From assembly GCF_024124545.1 (NCBI RefSeq), contig NZ_JAMXSF010000006.1, positions 62,001 to 126,000 on the forward strand: a stretch of DNA of 64,000 nt. The letters run 5' to 3'. The position numbers and the translations under genes are program-made. The notes under the pieces are model-generated. The model was not told the origin of the DNA, did no database searches, and saw only the letters and a program-made list of their open reading frames with translations. Source of the DNA: Pseudoalteromonas sp. XMcav2-N (lineage in GTDB: Bacteria; Pseudomonadota; Gammaproteobacteria; Enterobacterales; Alteromonadaceae). Of this stretch, positions 54,578 to 64,000 are shown piece by piece (position 1 is the stretch's first letter; each line of letters starts with the position of its first letter).

Positions 54578-55393
54578 ATGGAAACGATTGTTCATTGGGT
54601 CGATGATAACTCATCTCTTATCATACACCACCTTTTTCAGGGACTGCTGGCCCTGGTCATATTCTTCATTGGTATGAAACTGGCAAAGCTTGCAGCAAAT
54701 CTGACAGAAAAAGCGTTTAGTAAACGCAAAGTGGATAAGGCGGTTGGCGCGTTTGTCGGTAACATTGCTTACAGCATAGTGTTTGCAGCGACGCTGTTGA
54801 TGGCACTGTCTCAGGTTGGCATAGAAACAACCTCCTTTGTGGCTATTCTGGGTGCCGCCGGTTTGGCAATCGGCCTGGCCTTACAAGGCTCCTTATCGAA
54901 CTTCGCCTCAGGCGTCCTGATCATTATTCTGCGTCCCTTTAAGTCCGGCGACTATATTGAGGCTGGAGGAAAAGCGGGCAGTGTGCAACGCATTGAGATC
55001 TTTTCGACCGAATTAAGAACGCCGGACAACAAAGTTATTATTATGCCTAACTCTGCGATTATGTCGGGCGCCATCGTTAACTACTCCCGCGAAAAAACAC
55101 GTCGTATCGATTTGGTTATTGGCGTGAGCTATGAAGCGGATCTCCGAGAGGCAAAAAATGTGTTAAAATCCGTGCTGGACAAAGAAGCACGGATCCTTAA
55201 AGAGCCAGCATATACGGTTGCCGTATTGGAAATGGCAGACTCAAGTGTCAATTTTGTTGTTCGCCCCTGGGTTGCAACATCAGACTACTGGCCCACTTAC
55301 TTTGACCTGGTTGAGAATATAAAATTAGCATTAGACGATGCTAATATCGAAATTCCATTCCCGCAAATGGATGTTCACCTTCACAAAGACTAA
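54578..55393 (+). CDS. mscS: small-conductance mechanosensitive channel
   Basis: This 271-residue inner-membrane channel opens under membrane tension to release solutes in hypo-osmotic shock. Three membrane helices are visible. The pore helix is AILGAAGLAIGLALQGSLSN, with the alternating Gly/Ala packing of MscS. The cytoplasmic beta domain (PFKSGDYIEAGG, MPNSAIMSGAIVNYS) and the alpha/beta domain follow. The size is that of E. coli MscS, not the large MscK type. ATG 54578 has CAGGAG seven bases before it. The DUF481 gene follows after 21 bases. Confidence 0.95.
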   Translation: METIVHWVDDNSSLIIHHLFQGLLALVIFFIGMKLAKLAANLTEKAFSKRKVDKAVGAFVGNIAYSIVFAATLLMALSQVGIETTSFVAILGAAGLAIGLALQGSLSNFASGVLIIILRPFKSGDYIEAGGKAGSVQRIEIFSTELRTPDNKVIIMPNSAIMSGAIVNYSREKTRRIDLVIGVSYEADLREAKNVLKSVLDKEARILKEPAYTVAVLEMADSSVNFVVRPWVATSDYWPTYFDLVENIKLALDDANIEIPFPQMDVHLHKD

Positions 55394-55414
55394 TTAATGA
55401 CAGGTTTATAGGCA

Positions 55415-56215
55415 ATGAAATTAAAACTTTTATCTCTGTGCGTATTGGCAGCTGTTAGCTCGAATGTAGCTGCACAAGAAGCTTCTGCAAAGAAGCCCAA
55501 AAAGCAAAAAACCTGGGATGTTACCAGTGAAGTGGGAGCTATTATCACCAGTGGTAATACCGAAACCACGACACTTAAAGGGGCACTTAAGGCGAAGCAT
55601 AACCTTAAAAACTGGCGCAATGAATATAAGCTGAGCGGGATATATAAGGAAGATGAAATTGAAAATGACGATGGTGAGCGCGTAAGCGAGCGCACCAACG
55701 AGAAGTATTCTGTTTCAATGCAGGGAAATTACAAGCTTAACGAAGATCACAGTCACTTGTTTATTTTTGGTTCTTACGACTCGGACTACTTTGGTGCCTA
55801 TCGTAGTGAAACAGTCGTTTCTGTGGGTTACGGCTTGCGTTTACTTAACCTTGACACTATGTACTTAGATGCGGAAATTGGCCCCGGTGTGAAGCGCTTT
55901 GAATATCAGGATGACAGTACAGAACTGGATGAGAATGGCAATCCACTTGCAGGAACAACAGATAATGAGGTCATTGGTGTTGCCAAAGTTGACTTTGAGT
56001 GGCAGGTATCGGATAACGCAAGATTCACTCAGGTTGTGGGGATGGAGTATGGTGATACCAATACTAAAACCACCTCTGAATCTGCATTACTGACCAAGAT
56101 CAATGGCTCCTTACAAATGAAGGTGGCGTACAATATTACCCATAACTCAACTGTTGATGAGGGCAAGGAAAGTACGGATACAGAAACTTCTTTGACCTTA
56201 GTTTACAGCTTTTAA
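55415..56215 (+). CDS. DUF481 outer-membrane beta-barrel protein
   Basis: This 266-residue protein has a Sec signal peptide (cleavage near VAAQ, residue 20), a Lys-rich linker, and then strand-rich sequence with the DUF481 signature near the start (SEVGAIITSGNTETTTLKG). The final residues LVYSF end in an aromatic, as outer-membrane barrels do. The family (E. coli YdiY-like) has no firm function. It is probably co-transcribed with mscS and ends at a strong terminator. Confidence 0.88.
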   Translation: MKLKLLSLCVLAAVSSNVAAQEASAKKPKKQKTWDVTSEVGAIITSGNTETTTLKGALKAKHNLKNWRNEYKLSGIYKEDEIENDDGERVSERTNEKYSVSMQGNYKLNEDHSHLFIFGSYDSDYFGAYRSETVVSVGYGLRLLNLDTMYLDAEIGPGVKRFEYQDDSTELDENGNPLAGTTDNEVIGVAKVDFEWQVSDNARFTQVVGMEYGDTNTKTTSESALLTKINGSLQMKVAYNITHNSTVDEGKESTDTETSLTLVYSF

Positions 56216-56240
56216 CATAATTAACCAAAGATATATCAAA

Positions 56241-56264
56241 AAAAGGGCGATAAGCCCTTTTTTT
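56241..56264 (+). terminator. terminator after the DUF481 gene
   Basis: AAAAGGGC and GCCCTTTT form a perfect 8-bp stem around GATAA, with flanking A and T runs that could allow action in both directions. Confidence 0.88.
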
Positions 56265-56330
56265 ATAGCAATACTTTTATGTAAAATACGCAATCTTTTT
56301 GGCCTATCGTGAAACAGGATACAAAACCGG

Positions 56331-58994
56331 ATGTCTTTCAAACGTATTTTTGCGGCAATTTTGCTGATGTTTAGTGCGGTTTCAATAGCTTTTACACCTA
56401 CTGCACAACAAATAGAACAGTTTAAGAAATTGCCAAAAAGCCAACAACAGGCGCTGGCAAAGCAATACGGTATCAATCTATCTGACGTTTCTGGTGGGGG
56501 GTTAAATAATCCAACTCAAATGCAAAACTCTAGTACTCCGAGTGTTTTTCCGAGACAGCCTGATGAGGATGATAAAGCACCCCGTGATCCTTTGGAGCCA
56601 ATAGTTGAGGAGCTGGAGCCTTTCGGTTATGAGTTATTTTCTGGTGAGCCAACCAGCTTTGCACCTACAGAGTTACAACTTGTACCCAATGACTATGTTA
56701 TAGCCAGTGGTGATACGGTAACGATTAATTTGTATGGTAAGGAGTCGGCGACACACATGGTCATGGTCGATCGTGAAGGCCGCCTGAACATACCTGAATT
56801 TAGGCCTGTTAGTGTAGTCGGTTTGACCTACGCAGAGTTAAAACAAGTTATTGCTGAAAAAGTGAAAAATGAGGCCATTGGTCTTAGTGCATTTGTATCT
56901 ATGGCCGAGCTGAGAAGTATTCAGGTATTGATAGTGGGTGAAGCTTATCGCCCCGGCACTTACACACTCTCACCTTTGTCAAGCGTGACTAATGCTCTAT
57001 TCTCAACCGGTGGCGTTACCAAAATAGCCTCATTACGCAACATTGAGGTGAAAAGGCAGGGGAATACTATCGCCGTTATGGACTTGTATGATCTTCTTCT
57101 TAAAGGGGATAGTAGCGATGACATAACGCTACAATCTGGGGACGTGGTGTTTATTCCTTCTGTTGGGCCACAAGTGAAAGTCGGAGGCCAGGTAAAGCGA
57201 CCTGCTATTTTTGAATTAAAAGAAGGGGACACTGCCGAATCTTTGACTCAAATGTTTGGTGGGTTCAAAGAAGGGGCATTTTTGCAGCGTGTACAGGTCA
57301 ATCGAGTTCTGAATAATGCTGTAAAGTCCGTCATCTCAGTCAATTTTAGCGAGAGCGAGGTTGATTACATCCCTCAGGGTGGAGATGAAATAAAAGTTCA
57401 GGCTGTCAATGATGATGTTGTCGATTCGGTCTCTTTGATCGGTGCCGTTGCGAGACCTGGTAACTATCAATGGTTTGAAGGTGCCACGTTAAAGTCCTAT
57501 ATAGAAGACCCGAGAACTGATCTACTTCCACAAGCTGATTTGGGCTACTCAATCATTGTCAGAGAAAGTGAAGAGTTAGGGAAAATTGAAGTGCTGCAAT
57601 TTTCCCTGTCTGAAGCACTGAACTCTAAAGGCATTCCATTACAAAAAAATGACGAAGTTTTTATCTTTAGCCGGTTTAACTCACAGGAACAAGAAGAAAG
57701 TGCGCTGAAAAATTTGGCGATGTCAGCTCAAGAACAAGAGTTACAGAAAAGCGTAAAGCTTTGGCACCTGTATAAACGACGCCAATTTGAAAATAAAGTA
57801 TCTTTTCAACAGGAAGAAAAAGACACTCAGAACAAGTCGACAGAGAACAACAAAGAGACAGAAAAAGATAAAGAGGTCGAGCTAGAAGAAGACACAGAAA
57901 ACCAAGAAATCAACGAAAACATCTATGTACCAACGGTTTTCGGTCGAGAGACGTTACTTGCGCCTGTGCTTGCTCAGCTTGAATATCAGTCATCTTCCTC
58001 ATCTGAGAGTCAGATCATCGAAGTTTTGGGGCAAGTTCGTTTTCCAGGTATATATCCAATATCAAAGGATATGAAAGCGAGTGACGCAATTTCCGCAGCT
58101 GGAGGTTTGCTGGAGTCTGCATACACTGAGTTCGCTGAAATTACCCGTGAACAAGGGGATGGACAAGTTGCGCATATCAAAGTTCCTTTGACCTCCGAAG
58201 GCATAGAGAGTTCGATTAATAGTCGTGATGTACTGAATGTATTGATGAAGCCAAATTGGCAGGTTAGTTATCGCGTTACGTTAAAGGGGGAAGTTACTTT
58301 CCCAGGGGAATATATTGTAAAGCGTGGAGAGACACTGTATAGCCTTCTGAATCGTGCTGGCGGATTAACCGAGTATGCAGAACCCAGAGCGGCAGTGTTT
58401 ACTCGAGAAGCGATAAAGGAGCAAGAGCGCAAGCAGCTAGCAAGACTGTCTGATGAGTTGCGTAAGGATATTGCAGCCAAGAGTTTTCAGAAGTCGATTG
58501 GAGCCAACTCTTCTCTTAGTTACAGCGATGCTAACCGGTTACTAAAAGACCTTGCGAATGTTAAAGCATTGGGAAGGCTGATAATTGATCTACCAAATAT
58601 CGTTTCGCAAGCGGACTCTCTTGTTTTGCAAGATGGTGATGCACTTTATGTACCAGGGAAGCGAGAGTCTATTTCAATAATAGGTGAGGTGAACTACAGT
58701 TCCTCTCATTTATTTAAATCGGGCACTTCGATTGAAGAGTACATCACCCTAAGTGGGGGACTGAGAGATCGTGCAGATGCCGAAAAAATATATGTTATCA
58801 AAGCCAATGGCGCCGTATTTATACCGAACAGAAACTCTTGGTTCGCTATTAACCATGACACAGAGCTTGAGGCTGGCGACACAATCGTTGTTCCTATGGA
58901 TTCGTCACATTTGGACAATTTGACGCTCTGGAGTACAGCTACGCAAATATTCTATCAGTTAGGTGTTGGTGTTGCTGCGATAGCACGGCTATAG
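56331..58994 (+). CDS. SLBB-domain polysaccharide export protein (Wza-like)
   Basis: This 887-residue exported protein has a signal peptide (about 1-21), a disordered Pro/Asp-rich segment, a Poly_export domain near 115-200 (YVIASGDTVTINLYG) and then repeated SLBB domains: about 205-260 (GEAYRPGTYTLSPLSSV), 290-340, 370-450, 565-640, 650-710 and 780-850. A Glu/Lys-rich charged insert of about 45 residues splits the series near 495-535. It would form the outer-membrane or periplasmic channel for surface polysaccharide. It is over twice as long as Wza and has no lipobox, which fits the large SLBB exporters of Alteromonadales. It opens the polysaccharide cluster. Confidence 0.9.
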   Translation: MSFKRIFAAILLMFSAVSIAFTPTAQQIEQFKKLPKSQQQALAKQYGINLSDVSGGGLNNPTQMQNSSTPSVFPRQPDEDDKAPRDPLEPIVEELEPFGYELFSGEPTSFAPTELQLVPNDYVIASGDTVTINLYGKESATHMVMVDREGRLNIPEFRPVSVVGLTYAELKQVIAEKVKNEAIGLSAFVSMAELRSIQVLIVGEAYRPGTYTLSPLSSVTNALFSTGGVTKIASLRNIEVKRQGNTIAVMDLYDLLLKGDSSDDITLQSGDVVFIPSVGPQVKVGGQVKRPAIFELKEGDTAESLTQMFGGFKEGAFLQRVQVNRVLNNAVKSVISVNFSESEVDYIPQGGDEIKVQAVNDDVVDSVSLIGAVARPGNYQWFEGATLKSYIEDPRTDLLPQADLGYSIIVRESEELGKIEVLQFSLSEALNSKGIPLQKNDEVFIFSRFNSQEQEESALKNLAMSAQEQELQKSVKLWHLYKRRQFENKVSFQQEEKDTQNKSTENNKETEKDKEVELEEDTENQEINENIYVPTVFGRETLLAPVLAQLEYQSSSSSESQIIEVLGQVRFPGIYPISKDMKASDAISAAGGLLESAYTEFAEITREQGDGQVAHIKVPLTSEGIESSINSRDVLNVLMKPNWQVSYRVTLKGEVTFPGEYIVKRGETLYSLLNRAGGLTEYAEPRAAVFTREAIKEQERKQLARLSDELRKDIAAKSFQKSIGANSSLSYSDANRLLKDLANVKALGRLIIDLPNIVSQADSLVLQDGDALYVPGKRESISIIGEVNYSSSHLFKSGTSIEEYITLSGGLRDRADAEKIYVIKANGAVFIPNRNSWFAINHDTELEAGDTIVVPMDSSHLDNLTLWSTATQIFYQLGVGVAAIARL

Positions 58995-59117
58995 AGGCTT
59001 AACCATACTTTTTAAGTCTATTTGTAGATAACATTTTTGTAATTTTAAATTGTAAAAAGTGCGAGTAATTAGAATCTGGTTGGTAACAACTATTGGTATT
59101 TAAAGTGAGAACGAACA

Positions 59118-60059
59118 GTGTCCAGTAAAAGAGCCTTTGAAATATCTGATTTGCCTGGAGAGCTAGACTTAAGAGAAATATGTATCTCAATATGGAAAGG
59201 CAAGATAGTCGTCCTGCTGTTTTCATTTGTGTTTTTGTGCATATTTGCTGTGATAGCTTTTAAAATGCATGACGTATATAAGTCAGAAGCTTTGCTTGCT
59301 CCTGTTAGCTCTCAGGATGACAGTGGACTAGCCTCTCAATTAGGAGGGTTAGCTTCTGTCGCTGGGATTGAGCTGAACACTGGTGGTGGTATAGACAAGA
59401 CTAGCCTTGCGATTGAGATTTTACAGTCTCGCAAATTTATTAGTGAGTTTATCGAAAAGCATGATTTATTGGTCGATATTATGGCTGCGAAATCATGGGA
59501 TCCCGTTCAAAAAAAGCTTTCTTATGATCCCGATATTTATGATGTAGAAAAGAAATTGTGGGTCAGAGAGGTGGACTTACCACGTACTCCTAAACCTTCA
59601 CAGCAAGAAGCATTTGAAGCATTTCTCGAGATGCTCGATGTTCAACTTATAAAGAAAACTGGTTTGGTTAGTATTGCTATCGAGCATAACTCGCCTGTCT
59701 TAGCAAGGGACTGGGTCAATTTAATCATTTCTGAAATAAACATGACAATGAAAGAGCGAGATGTAACTGAAGCTAAGAGAAGCTTACATTTTCTCAATAA
59801 GCAACTAAAGACAGATGATATTACTAGTCTCAGAGCTATCCTATATAAATTAATGGAAGATGAAACTAAAACAATCATGCTTGCCGAAGTGCGAGATGAG
59901 TATGTTTTTACCACGATCGATCCTGCGATAATGCCAGAGAGAAAAGAAGGTCCTAAAAGAGCAATGCTATGCATTTTGGGAGCCTTTATCGGATTATTGT
60001 TAGGGATGTTTACGGTTGTATCTGTTTCTGCTTTTAAAGGAAGAAGTGAGTTTGCCTAG
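59118..60059 (+). CDS. Wzz-type polysaccharide chain-length regulator
   Basis: This 313-residue inner-membrane protein of the Wzz/PCP-1 family sets the length of O-antigen-like polymers. A cytoplasmic N-terminus with LDLREICISIWKGK precedes helix 1 (about 32-52). Then come a periplasmic coiled-coil domain and helix 2 (about 285-305), followed by a short tail without a kinase domain. The conserved YKSEALLAPV and the C-terminal DPAIMPERKEGPKRA are family hallmarks. The start is GTG 59118, with only a weak AGTGAG before it. It is slightly shorter than most members. Confidence 0.88.
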   Translation: MSSKRAFEISDLPGELDLREICISIWKGKIVVLLFSFVFLCIFAVIAFKMHDVYKSEALLAPVSSQDDSGLASQLGGLASVAGIELNTGGGIDKTSLAIEILQSRKFISEFIEKHDLLVDIMAAKSWDPVQKKLSYDPDIYDVEKKLWVREVDLPRTPKPSQQEAFEAFLEMLDVQLIKKTGLVSIAIEHNSPVLARDWVNLIISEINMTMKERDVTEAKRSLHFLNKQLKTDDITSLRAILYKLMEDETKTIMLAEVRDEYVFTTIDPAIMPERKEGPKRAMLCILGAFIGLLLGMFTVVSVSAFKGRSEFA

Positions 60060-60129
60060 TGACCAGTTTCGTGTTAATGAAATCTGGTTAGTAAGCTGTG
60101 TCAATTGTGCTGTCAGCTATGGAGGTTAA

Positions 60130-61173
60130 ATGTTTTATCTGGCTCCTTTAATATCGTCATTTATATTTTGCGTCATGGCGATTTATATTACTAAGCCATT
60201 TGCCATTAGAACTGGGCTTGTTGACGTCCCCAACTCAAGAAAACATCATGACGGTCATATTCCGCTGATAGGCGGTGTTGCAATATACTTTGGTGTTTTA
60301 ATGTCATCGATGCTGTTTTTAGAATATAGCGTCTATTTTAGTGTATATATTATTTCAGCATCATTTATTCTTTTGCTAGGGGTATTAGATGATAAATATG
60401 ACCTTTCTGTAAGGGTTAGAATTATAGTTCAGCTAGCGATTGCTGTTTTTATGATTTTTGGAACCGGTAATCATTTAAGTTCATTTGGATCTATATTAGG
60501 TTTTTTCGAATTTAAGCTTGGTTACTTTGGTGTTGTAATTACTGTGTTGGGTGTCATTGGTACGATTAATGCGTTTAATATGGTAGATGGTATTGATGGA
60601 TTGGCAGGTGCGTTGAGCCTTGTGTCTTTTCTCGCGCTGGGCACATTGCTTTGGATTTCCGGGAGTGAATGGTTTTTATTAGCTATTCTTTTTGTCGCTT
60701 CAATAGCTGCGTTCTTAATGTTCAACCTTCGCTGGCCCAGCAAATCAATGAATAAAGTTTTTATGGGCGACGCTGGTAGTATGTTGATTGGATTTACAAT
60801 AATTTGGTTACTGGTTATTGGTATCGAACAAGAATCTAAATCTTTTAGACCAGTCACAGCTCTTTATATTATCGCTATTCCGTTAATGGATATGGTAGCG
60901 ATAATGTATCGGAGAATTAAGAAAGGAACTTCGCCTTTTAAAGCAGATAGAGACCACTTGCATCATATCTTTGAAAGAGCCGGATATAGTCGGCGTAGAG
61001 CATTAATTATAATCTCTCTAGCGGCAGCATTTATTGCATTTCTAGGTGGTTTTTTAGAGCTTAGAAATACATCTGAGTGGTTAATGTTTTCGATTTTCAT
61101 AGGTATGTTTTTAGTCTACAATTATGCTTTAGCGCACGTGTGGCGTATATTGAGCTGGCTGAGACGCAAGTGA
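60130..61173 (+). CDS. wecA: WecA-like undecaprenyl-phosphate GlcNAc-1-P transferase
   Basis: This 347-residue inner-membrane enzyme of the MraY/WecA family has about 11 helices and transfers GlcNAc-1-phosphate to undecaprenyl phosphate, starting O-antigen or common-antigen units. Motifs visible are LDDKYDLSVR (Asp87-Asp88), NMVDGIDGLAG near 154, FMGDAGSML near 212 and DRDHLHHIFERAG near 275, the HLHH type that separates WecA from MraY. GGAGGT lies just before the ATG. The exact sugar could differ. Confidence 0.88.
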   Translation: MFYLAPLISSFIFCVMAIYITKPFAIRTGLVDVPNSRKHHDGHIPLIGGVAIYFGVLMSSMLFLEYSVYFSVYIISASFILLLGVLDDKYDLSVRVRIIVQLAIAVFMIFGTGNHLSSFGSILGFFEFKLGYFGVVITVLGVIGTINAFNMVDGIDGLAGALSLVSFLALGTLLWISGSEWFLLAILFVASIAAFLMFNLRWPSKSMNKVFMGDAGSMLIGFTIIWLLVIGIEQESKSFRPVTALYIIAIPLMDMVAIMYRRIKKGTSPFKADRDHLHHIFERAGYSRRRALIIISLAAAFIAFLGGFLELRNTSEWLMFSIFIGMFLVYNYALAHVWRILSWLRRK

Positions 61174-61203
61174 TCTTCTCACCGATTTTTTTAGCAAGGT
61201 ATT

Positions 61204-62337
61204 ATGGCAATTAAGATTTTAACTATATTTGGCACTCGGCCCGAAGCAATAAAAATGGCTCCTCTTGTAAGTGCTTTGGAGCAGAATCCTCGGTTTGAGT
61301 CCAAAGTATGTGTCACTGCACAGCACAGAGAAATGCTCGATCAAGTATTGGGGTTATTCCAAATTACCCCCGACTTTGACTTAGACTTGATGCAGGCAGG
61401 ACAAACCTTGCCAGAACTGACATCCAGAATTCTTCTTGAGCTTACACCCGTTTTAAAAGAGTTTCGTCCCGATATTGTTGCTGTACACGGTGATACCGCA
61501 ACTACTTTTTCGGCTAGCTTAGCTGCCTATTATGAACAAATCCCGGTCGCGCATGTTGAGGCTGGTTTACGGACTGGTGATATCTATTCGCCATGGCCTG
61601 AAGAAGCGAACCGTCGTCTTACTGGCTGCCTTACTCATTTGCATTTTGCGCCGACTAGCAAAGCGAAAAAGAATCTTTTAGATGAAAGCTATCCTGCAGA
61701 TAGTGTTTATGTAACGGGCAACACAGTTATCGATACCTTATTAGATGTGAAGCAAAAAATCGATACAGATCTTTCACTTCAAGAAGAGCTTGGTGGTAAG
61801 TTCCCATTTTTAGATAAAACAAAAAAGTTGATTCTTGTCACAGGACATAGGCGCGAGAATTTTGGTTTGGGCTTTGAAAGTATTTGCAGAGCTTTAGCGG
61901 CTATTGCTACTGAGTATCCAGATGTTCAAATCGTCTACCCGGTGCATTTGAACCCAAGTGTTCAGGAACCAGTCAATAGAACTCTAAATGGTCTGGACAA
62001 TGTTCACTTGATTGAACCTCAGGAATACTTACCTTTTGTTTACCTAATGAATGAAGCGTATTTGATACTAACGGATTCAGGAGGAATTCAAGAAGAAGCG
62101 CCAAGCCTGGGCAAACCCGTGTTAGTTATGAGGGATACGACTGAGAGACCTGAAGCTGTTGAAGCAGGCACTGTTGAGCTGGTAGGTACCGACTTTAATA
62201 GAATTACCGACGCAGTTTCCAAGTTACTCAATGATTCTGATGCATACAAAGAAATGAGCTTAGCGCATAACCCCTATGGTGATGGTACAGCTAGTAAGCA
62301 GATTTGTGATGTATTAGCAACTTTAAAGAAAATCTAA
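61204..62337 (+). CDS. wecB: UDP-GlcNAc 2-epimerase
   Basis: This 377-residue cytoplasmic enzyme converts UDP-GlcNAc to UDP-ManNAc. The GT-B-fold motifs are [13 protein letters not shown] at the N-terminus, [17 protein letters not shown] near residue 95, [10 protein letters not shown] near 118, TGHRRENFG near 212 and [17 protein letters not shown] near 288. It is a non-hydrolysing epimerase by length and motifs. Together with wecC it makes UDP-ManNAcA. Confidence 0.97.
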   Translation: MAIKILTIFGTRPEAIKMAPLVSALEQNPRFESKVCVTAQHREMLDQVLGLFQITPDFDLDLMQAGQTLPELTSRILLELTPVLKEFRPDIVAVHGDTATTFSASLAAYYEQIPVAHVEAGLRTGDIYSPWPEEANRRLTGCLTHLHFAPTSKAKKNLLDESYPADSVYVTGNTVIDTLLDVKQKIDTDLSLQEELGGKFPFLDKTKKLILVTGHRRENFGLGFESICRALAAIATEYPDVQIVYPVHLNPSVQEPVNRTLNGLDNVHLIEPQEYLPFVYLMNEAYLILTDSGGIQEEAPSLGKPVLVMRDTTERPEAVEAGTVELVGTDFNRITDAVSKLLNDSDAYKEMSLAHNPYGDGTASKQICDVLATLKKI

Positions 62338-62350
62338 GTTAGGAGTCAGT

Positions 62351-63619
62351 ATGTCGTTTGAAACTGTTTCTGTCATCGGGTTGGGCTATATTGGTTTGCC
62401 CACAGCCGCAATGTTCGCATCAAAAAGAAAAAAAGTAATCGGTGTGGATGTCAATAAGAAGGCAGTAGATATTATTAATCGCGGTGAGATCCACATTGTT
62501 GAACCTGAGCTAGATATCTTGGTTCATGCATCGGTGACAGAAGGGTATTTCCGTGCATCAACCACAGCTGAGCCTGCAGACGCTTTCTTGATAGCTGTGC
62601 CAACTCCTTTCAAAGCAGGTAGCTCAGTTATACCTGAACCTGATCTTGGATATATTGAAGCGGCAGCCAAGTCTATCGCTCCGGTGCTTGAAAAAGGCAA
62701 TCTTGTGGTTTTAGAGTCAACTTCTCCAGTTGGCGCAACAGAGCAATTGGCTGCTTGGCTAGCCCAGATGAGGCCTGAGCTTACTTTCCCGCAGAGCGTG
62801 GGGAGTGAAGCAGATATTAAAATCGCATATTGCCCAGAGCGTGTTTTGCCGGGACATGTTGTACGCGAACTCGTAGAAAACGACAGGGTAATTGGTGGTA
62901 TGTCTCCAGAGTGCTCAGCTGCGGCCATCAAACTATACAAAACGTTTGTTGAGGGTGAATGCATCATTACTGATAGTCGCACTGCAGAGATGGCCAAATT
63001 GACAGAAAATAGTAGCCGGGATGTGCAAATTGCTTTTGCAAATGAACTGTCATTAATTTGTGATGAGATAAATGTCGATGTTTGGGAGCTTATCAAGCTT
63101 GCCAACCGTCATCCACGCGTAAACATTTTACAGCCAGGTCCAGGTGTAGGTGGACACTGTATTGCCGTTGATCCCTGGTTTATTATTTCGAAATCACCGG
63201 ACTCTGCGAAACTAATACACACGGCCAGGAAGGTGAATGATTCAAAGCCATTGTGGGTAGTCGACAAAGTTAACCAAGCTGTCGGTGAATTTCTACAATC
63301 GCGTCCCGAACGCACTGCTAAATCAGTGACAATAGGATGTTACGGATTGGCATTCAAACCAGACATTGATGACTTGAGAGAAAGTCCGGCAATGCAGATT
63401 GTACAAGAGGTCAGAGACGTCCACGCAGGAAAAATTCTTGTCGTTGAACCTAATATTGAGTCTGTGCCGACGCAGCTAGGAGAGGTAGAGCTGGTCGATC
63501 TGGAGGATGCTTTATCTACATGCGACATTCACTTATTGTTAGTTGATCACAAAGAGTTTAAGTCTACTGAAATAGACAAGAGTAAGCTTGTAATCGATAC
63601 AAAAGGAATTTGGCTGTGA
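62351..63619 (+). CDS. wecC: UDP-N-acetyl-D-mannosamine dehydrogenase
   Basis: This 422-residue NAD-dependent enzyme oxidises UDP-ManNAc to UDP-ManNAcA. The Rossmann motif [15 protein letters not shown] is at residues 8-22, the hinge lysine region [11 protein letters not shown] near 217, and the catalytic Cys270 lies in [26 protein letters not shown] is near 333. The rmlB start codon overlaps its stop (GTGA), so the next enzyme is translationally coupled. Confidence 0.96.
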   Translation: MSFETVSVIGLGYIGLPTAAMFASKRKKVIGVDVNKKAVDIINRGEIHIVEPELDILVHASVTEGYFRASTTAEPADAFLIAVPTPFKAGSSVIPEPDLGYIEAAAKSIAPVLEKGNLVVLESTSPVGATEQLAAWLAQMRPELTFPQSVGSEADIKIAYCPERVLPGHVVRELVENDRVIGGMSPECSAAAIKLYKTFVEGECIITDSRTAEMAKLTENSSRDVQIAFANELSLICDEINVDVWELIKLANRHPRVNILQPGPGVGGHCIAVDPWFIISKSPDSAKLIHTARKVNDSKPLWVVDKVNQAVGEFLQSRPERTAKSVTIGCYGLAFKPDIDDLRESPAMQIVQEVRDVHAGKILVVEPNIESVPTQLGEVELVDLEDALSTCDIHLLLVDHKEFKSTEIDKSKLVIDTKGIWL

Positions 63620-64000
63620 AGATTATTGTGACAGGCGGAGCCGGATTCATCGGTTCTGCGGTGATTAGACACATCATCGAAAATACAAATGACTCCGTTG
63701 TTAATGTTGACAAGTTGACCTACGCTGGGAACCTTGAGTCATTGAGTTCGGTCGATAAAAATGAACGTTATCAGTTTGAGCGAGTTGATATTTGCGACAG
63801 GCAGGCACTTACTCGCGTCTTTGAGACGACTAAGCCAGATGCCATTATGCACCTGGCTGCTGAGTCTCATGTAGACCGTTCAATCGATGACTCAGCTGAG
63901 TTTATACAGACCAATCTGGTTGGTACTTTTACTTTATTGGAAGTTGCCAGGCAATACTGGAATAAGCTGCCAGCAGAAGAGAAATCAAGGTTTAAATTTC
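63616..64000 (+). CDS. rmlB: dTDP-glucose 4,6-dehydratase, 5' part (cut by right edge)
   Basis: From GTG 63616 the frame stays open to the window end (128 codons). The N-terminal Rossmann motif [15 protein letters not shown], the [13 protein letters not shown] block and [14 protein letters not shown] are diagnostic for RmlB, an extended short-chain dehydrogenase that makes dTDP-4-keto-6-deoxyglucose for rhamnose or other deoxysugars. It overlaps wecC by four bases. The catalytic YxxxK lies beyond the edge. Confidence 0.93.
   Translation, partial: MKIIVTGGAGFIGSAVIRHIIENTNDSVVNVDKLTYAGNLESLSSVDKNERYQFERVDICDRQALTRVFETTKPDAIMHLAAESHVDRSIDDSAEFIQTNLVGTFTLLEVARQYWNKLPAEEKSRFKF

Noticed and set aside
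56265..56330. JUMPstart/ops element before the polysaccharide cluster
   Set aside because: No GGCGGTAG-type core was found upstream of the SLBB gene.
62524..63105. Long minus-strand frames inside conserved genes (here in wecC; also 25532-26137, 30718-31398 and 36303-36917)
   Set aside because: Each lies antisense to a secure conserved gene and reads as a composition shadow with no domain.
1..64000. CRISPR array, prophage or integron
   Set aside because: No spaced direct repeats, phage structural genes, integrase or attC-like series were seen; the RAYT is the only mobile-element gene.

Overview
The window reads as a chromosomal segment of a marine gammaproteobacterium, most likely Pseudoalteromonas or a close relative in Alteromonadales. 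This rests on gene content and order: family II pyrophosphatase, a complete mraZ-to-lpxC division and cell-wall cluster followed by dciA and secA, a FucP-type N-acetylglucosamine permease beside a GH20 hexosaminidase, and a wec-type polysaccharide cluster. No 16S rRNA gene is present, so the genus is inferred.

Layout. Positions 1-7068 hold small metabolic and transport units: an unidentified gene cut by the left edge, an amidase, an EamA exporter, ppaC on the minus strand, a CPA1 antiporter and a PhoA-like lipoprotein phosphatase. Positions 7337-20742 are an accessory island. It has a Sec-exported beta-propeller protein, then a 3722-residue Sec-exported protein that fuses a TcB-like half (SpvB domain plus seven FG-GAP blades) to a TcC/RHS-like half with a variable C-terminal tip, and then a small exported Sel1-like protein one base downstream that is the obvious immunity candidate. 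A REP hairpin and its RAYT transposase follow (20819-21868), then a membrane GGDEF-EAL protein on the minus strand.

Positions 25469-43269 are the dcw cluster: mraZ-rsmH-ftsL-ftsI-murE-murF-mraY-murD-ftsW-murG-murC-ddl-ftsQ-ftsA-ftsZ-lpxC. Almost every junction overlaps or is tightly spaced. The cluster starts from a strong promoter followed by four 10-bp-phased MraZ boxes. Convergent dciA shares a terminator with lpxC. secA and mutT follow, then an M13 peptidase.

Positions 49597-53828 form a chitin/GlcNAc unit in which the hexosaminidase and the permease each carry the same palindromic operator. After a lone tRNA-His gene come mscS and a DUF481 protein. From 56331 to the right edge lies a surface polysaccharide cluster: SLBB export protein, Wzz, WecA-like transferase, wecB, wecC and the start of rmlB.

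The most unusual element is the exported TcB-TcC-like RHS protein with its upstream propeller partner and downstream candidate immunity gene. No TcA component and no type VI secretion gene is visible beside it.
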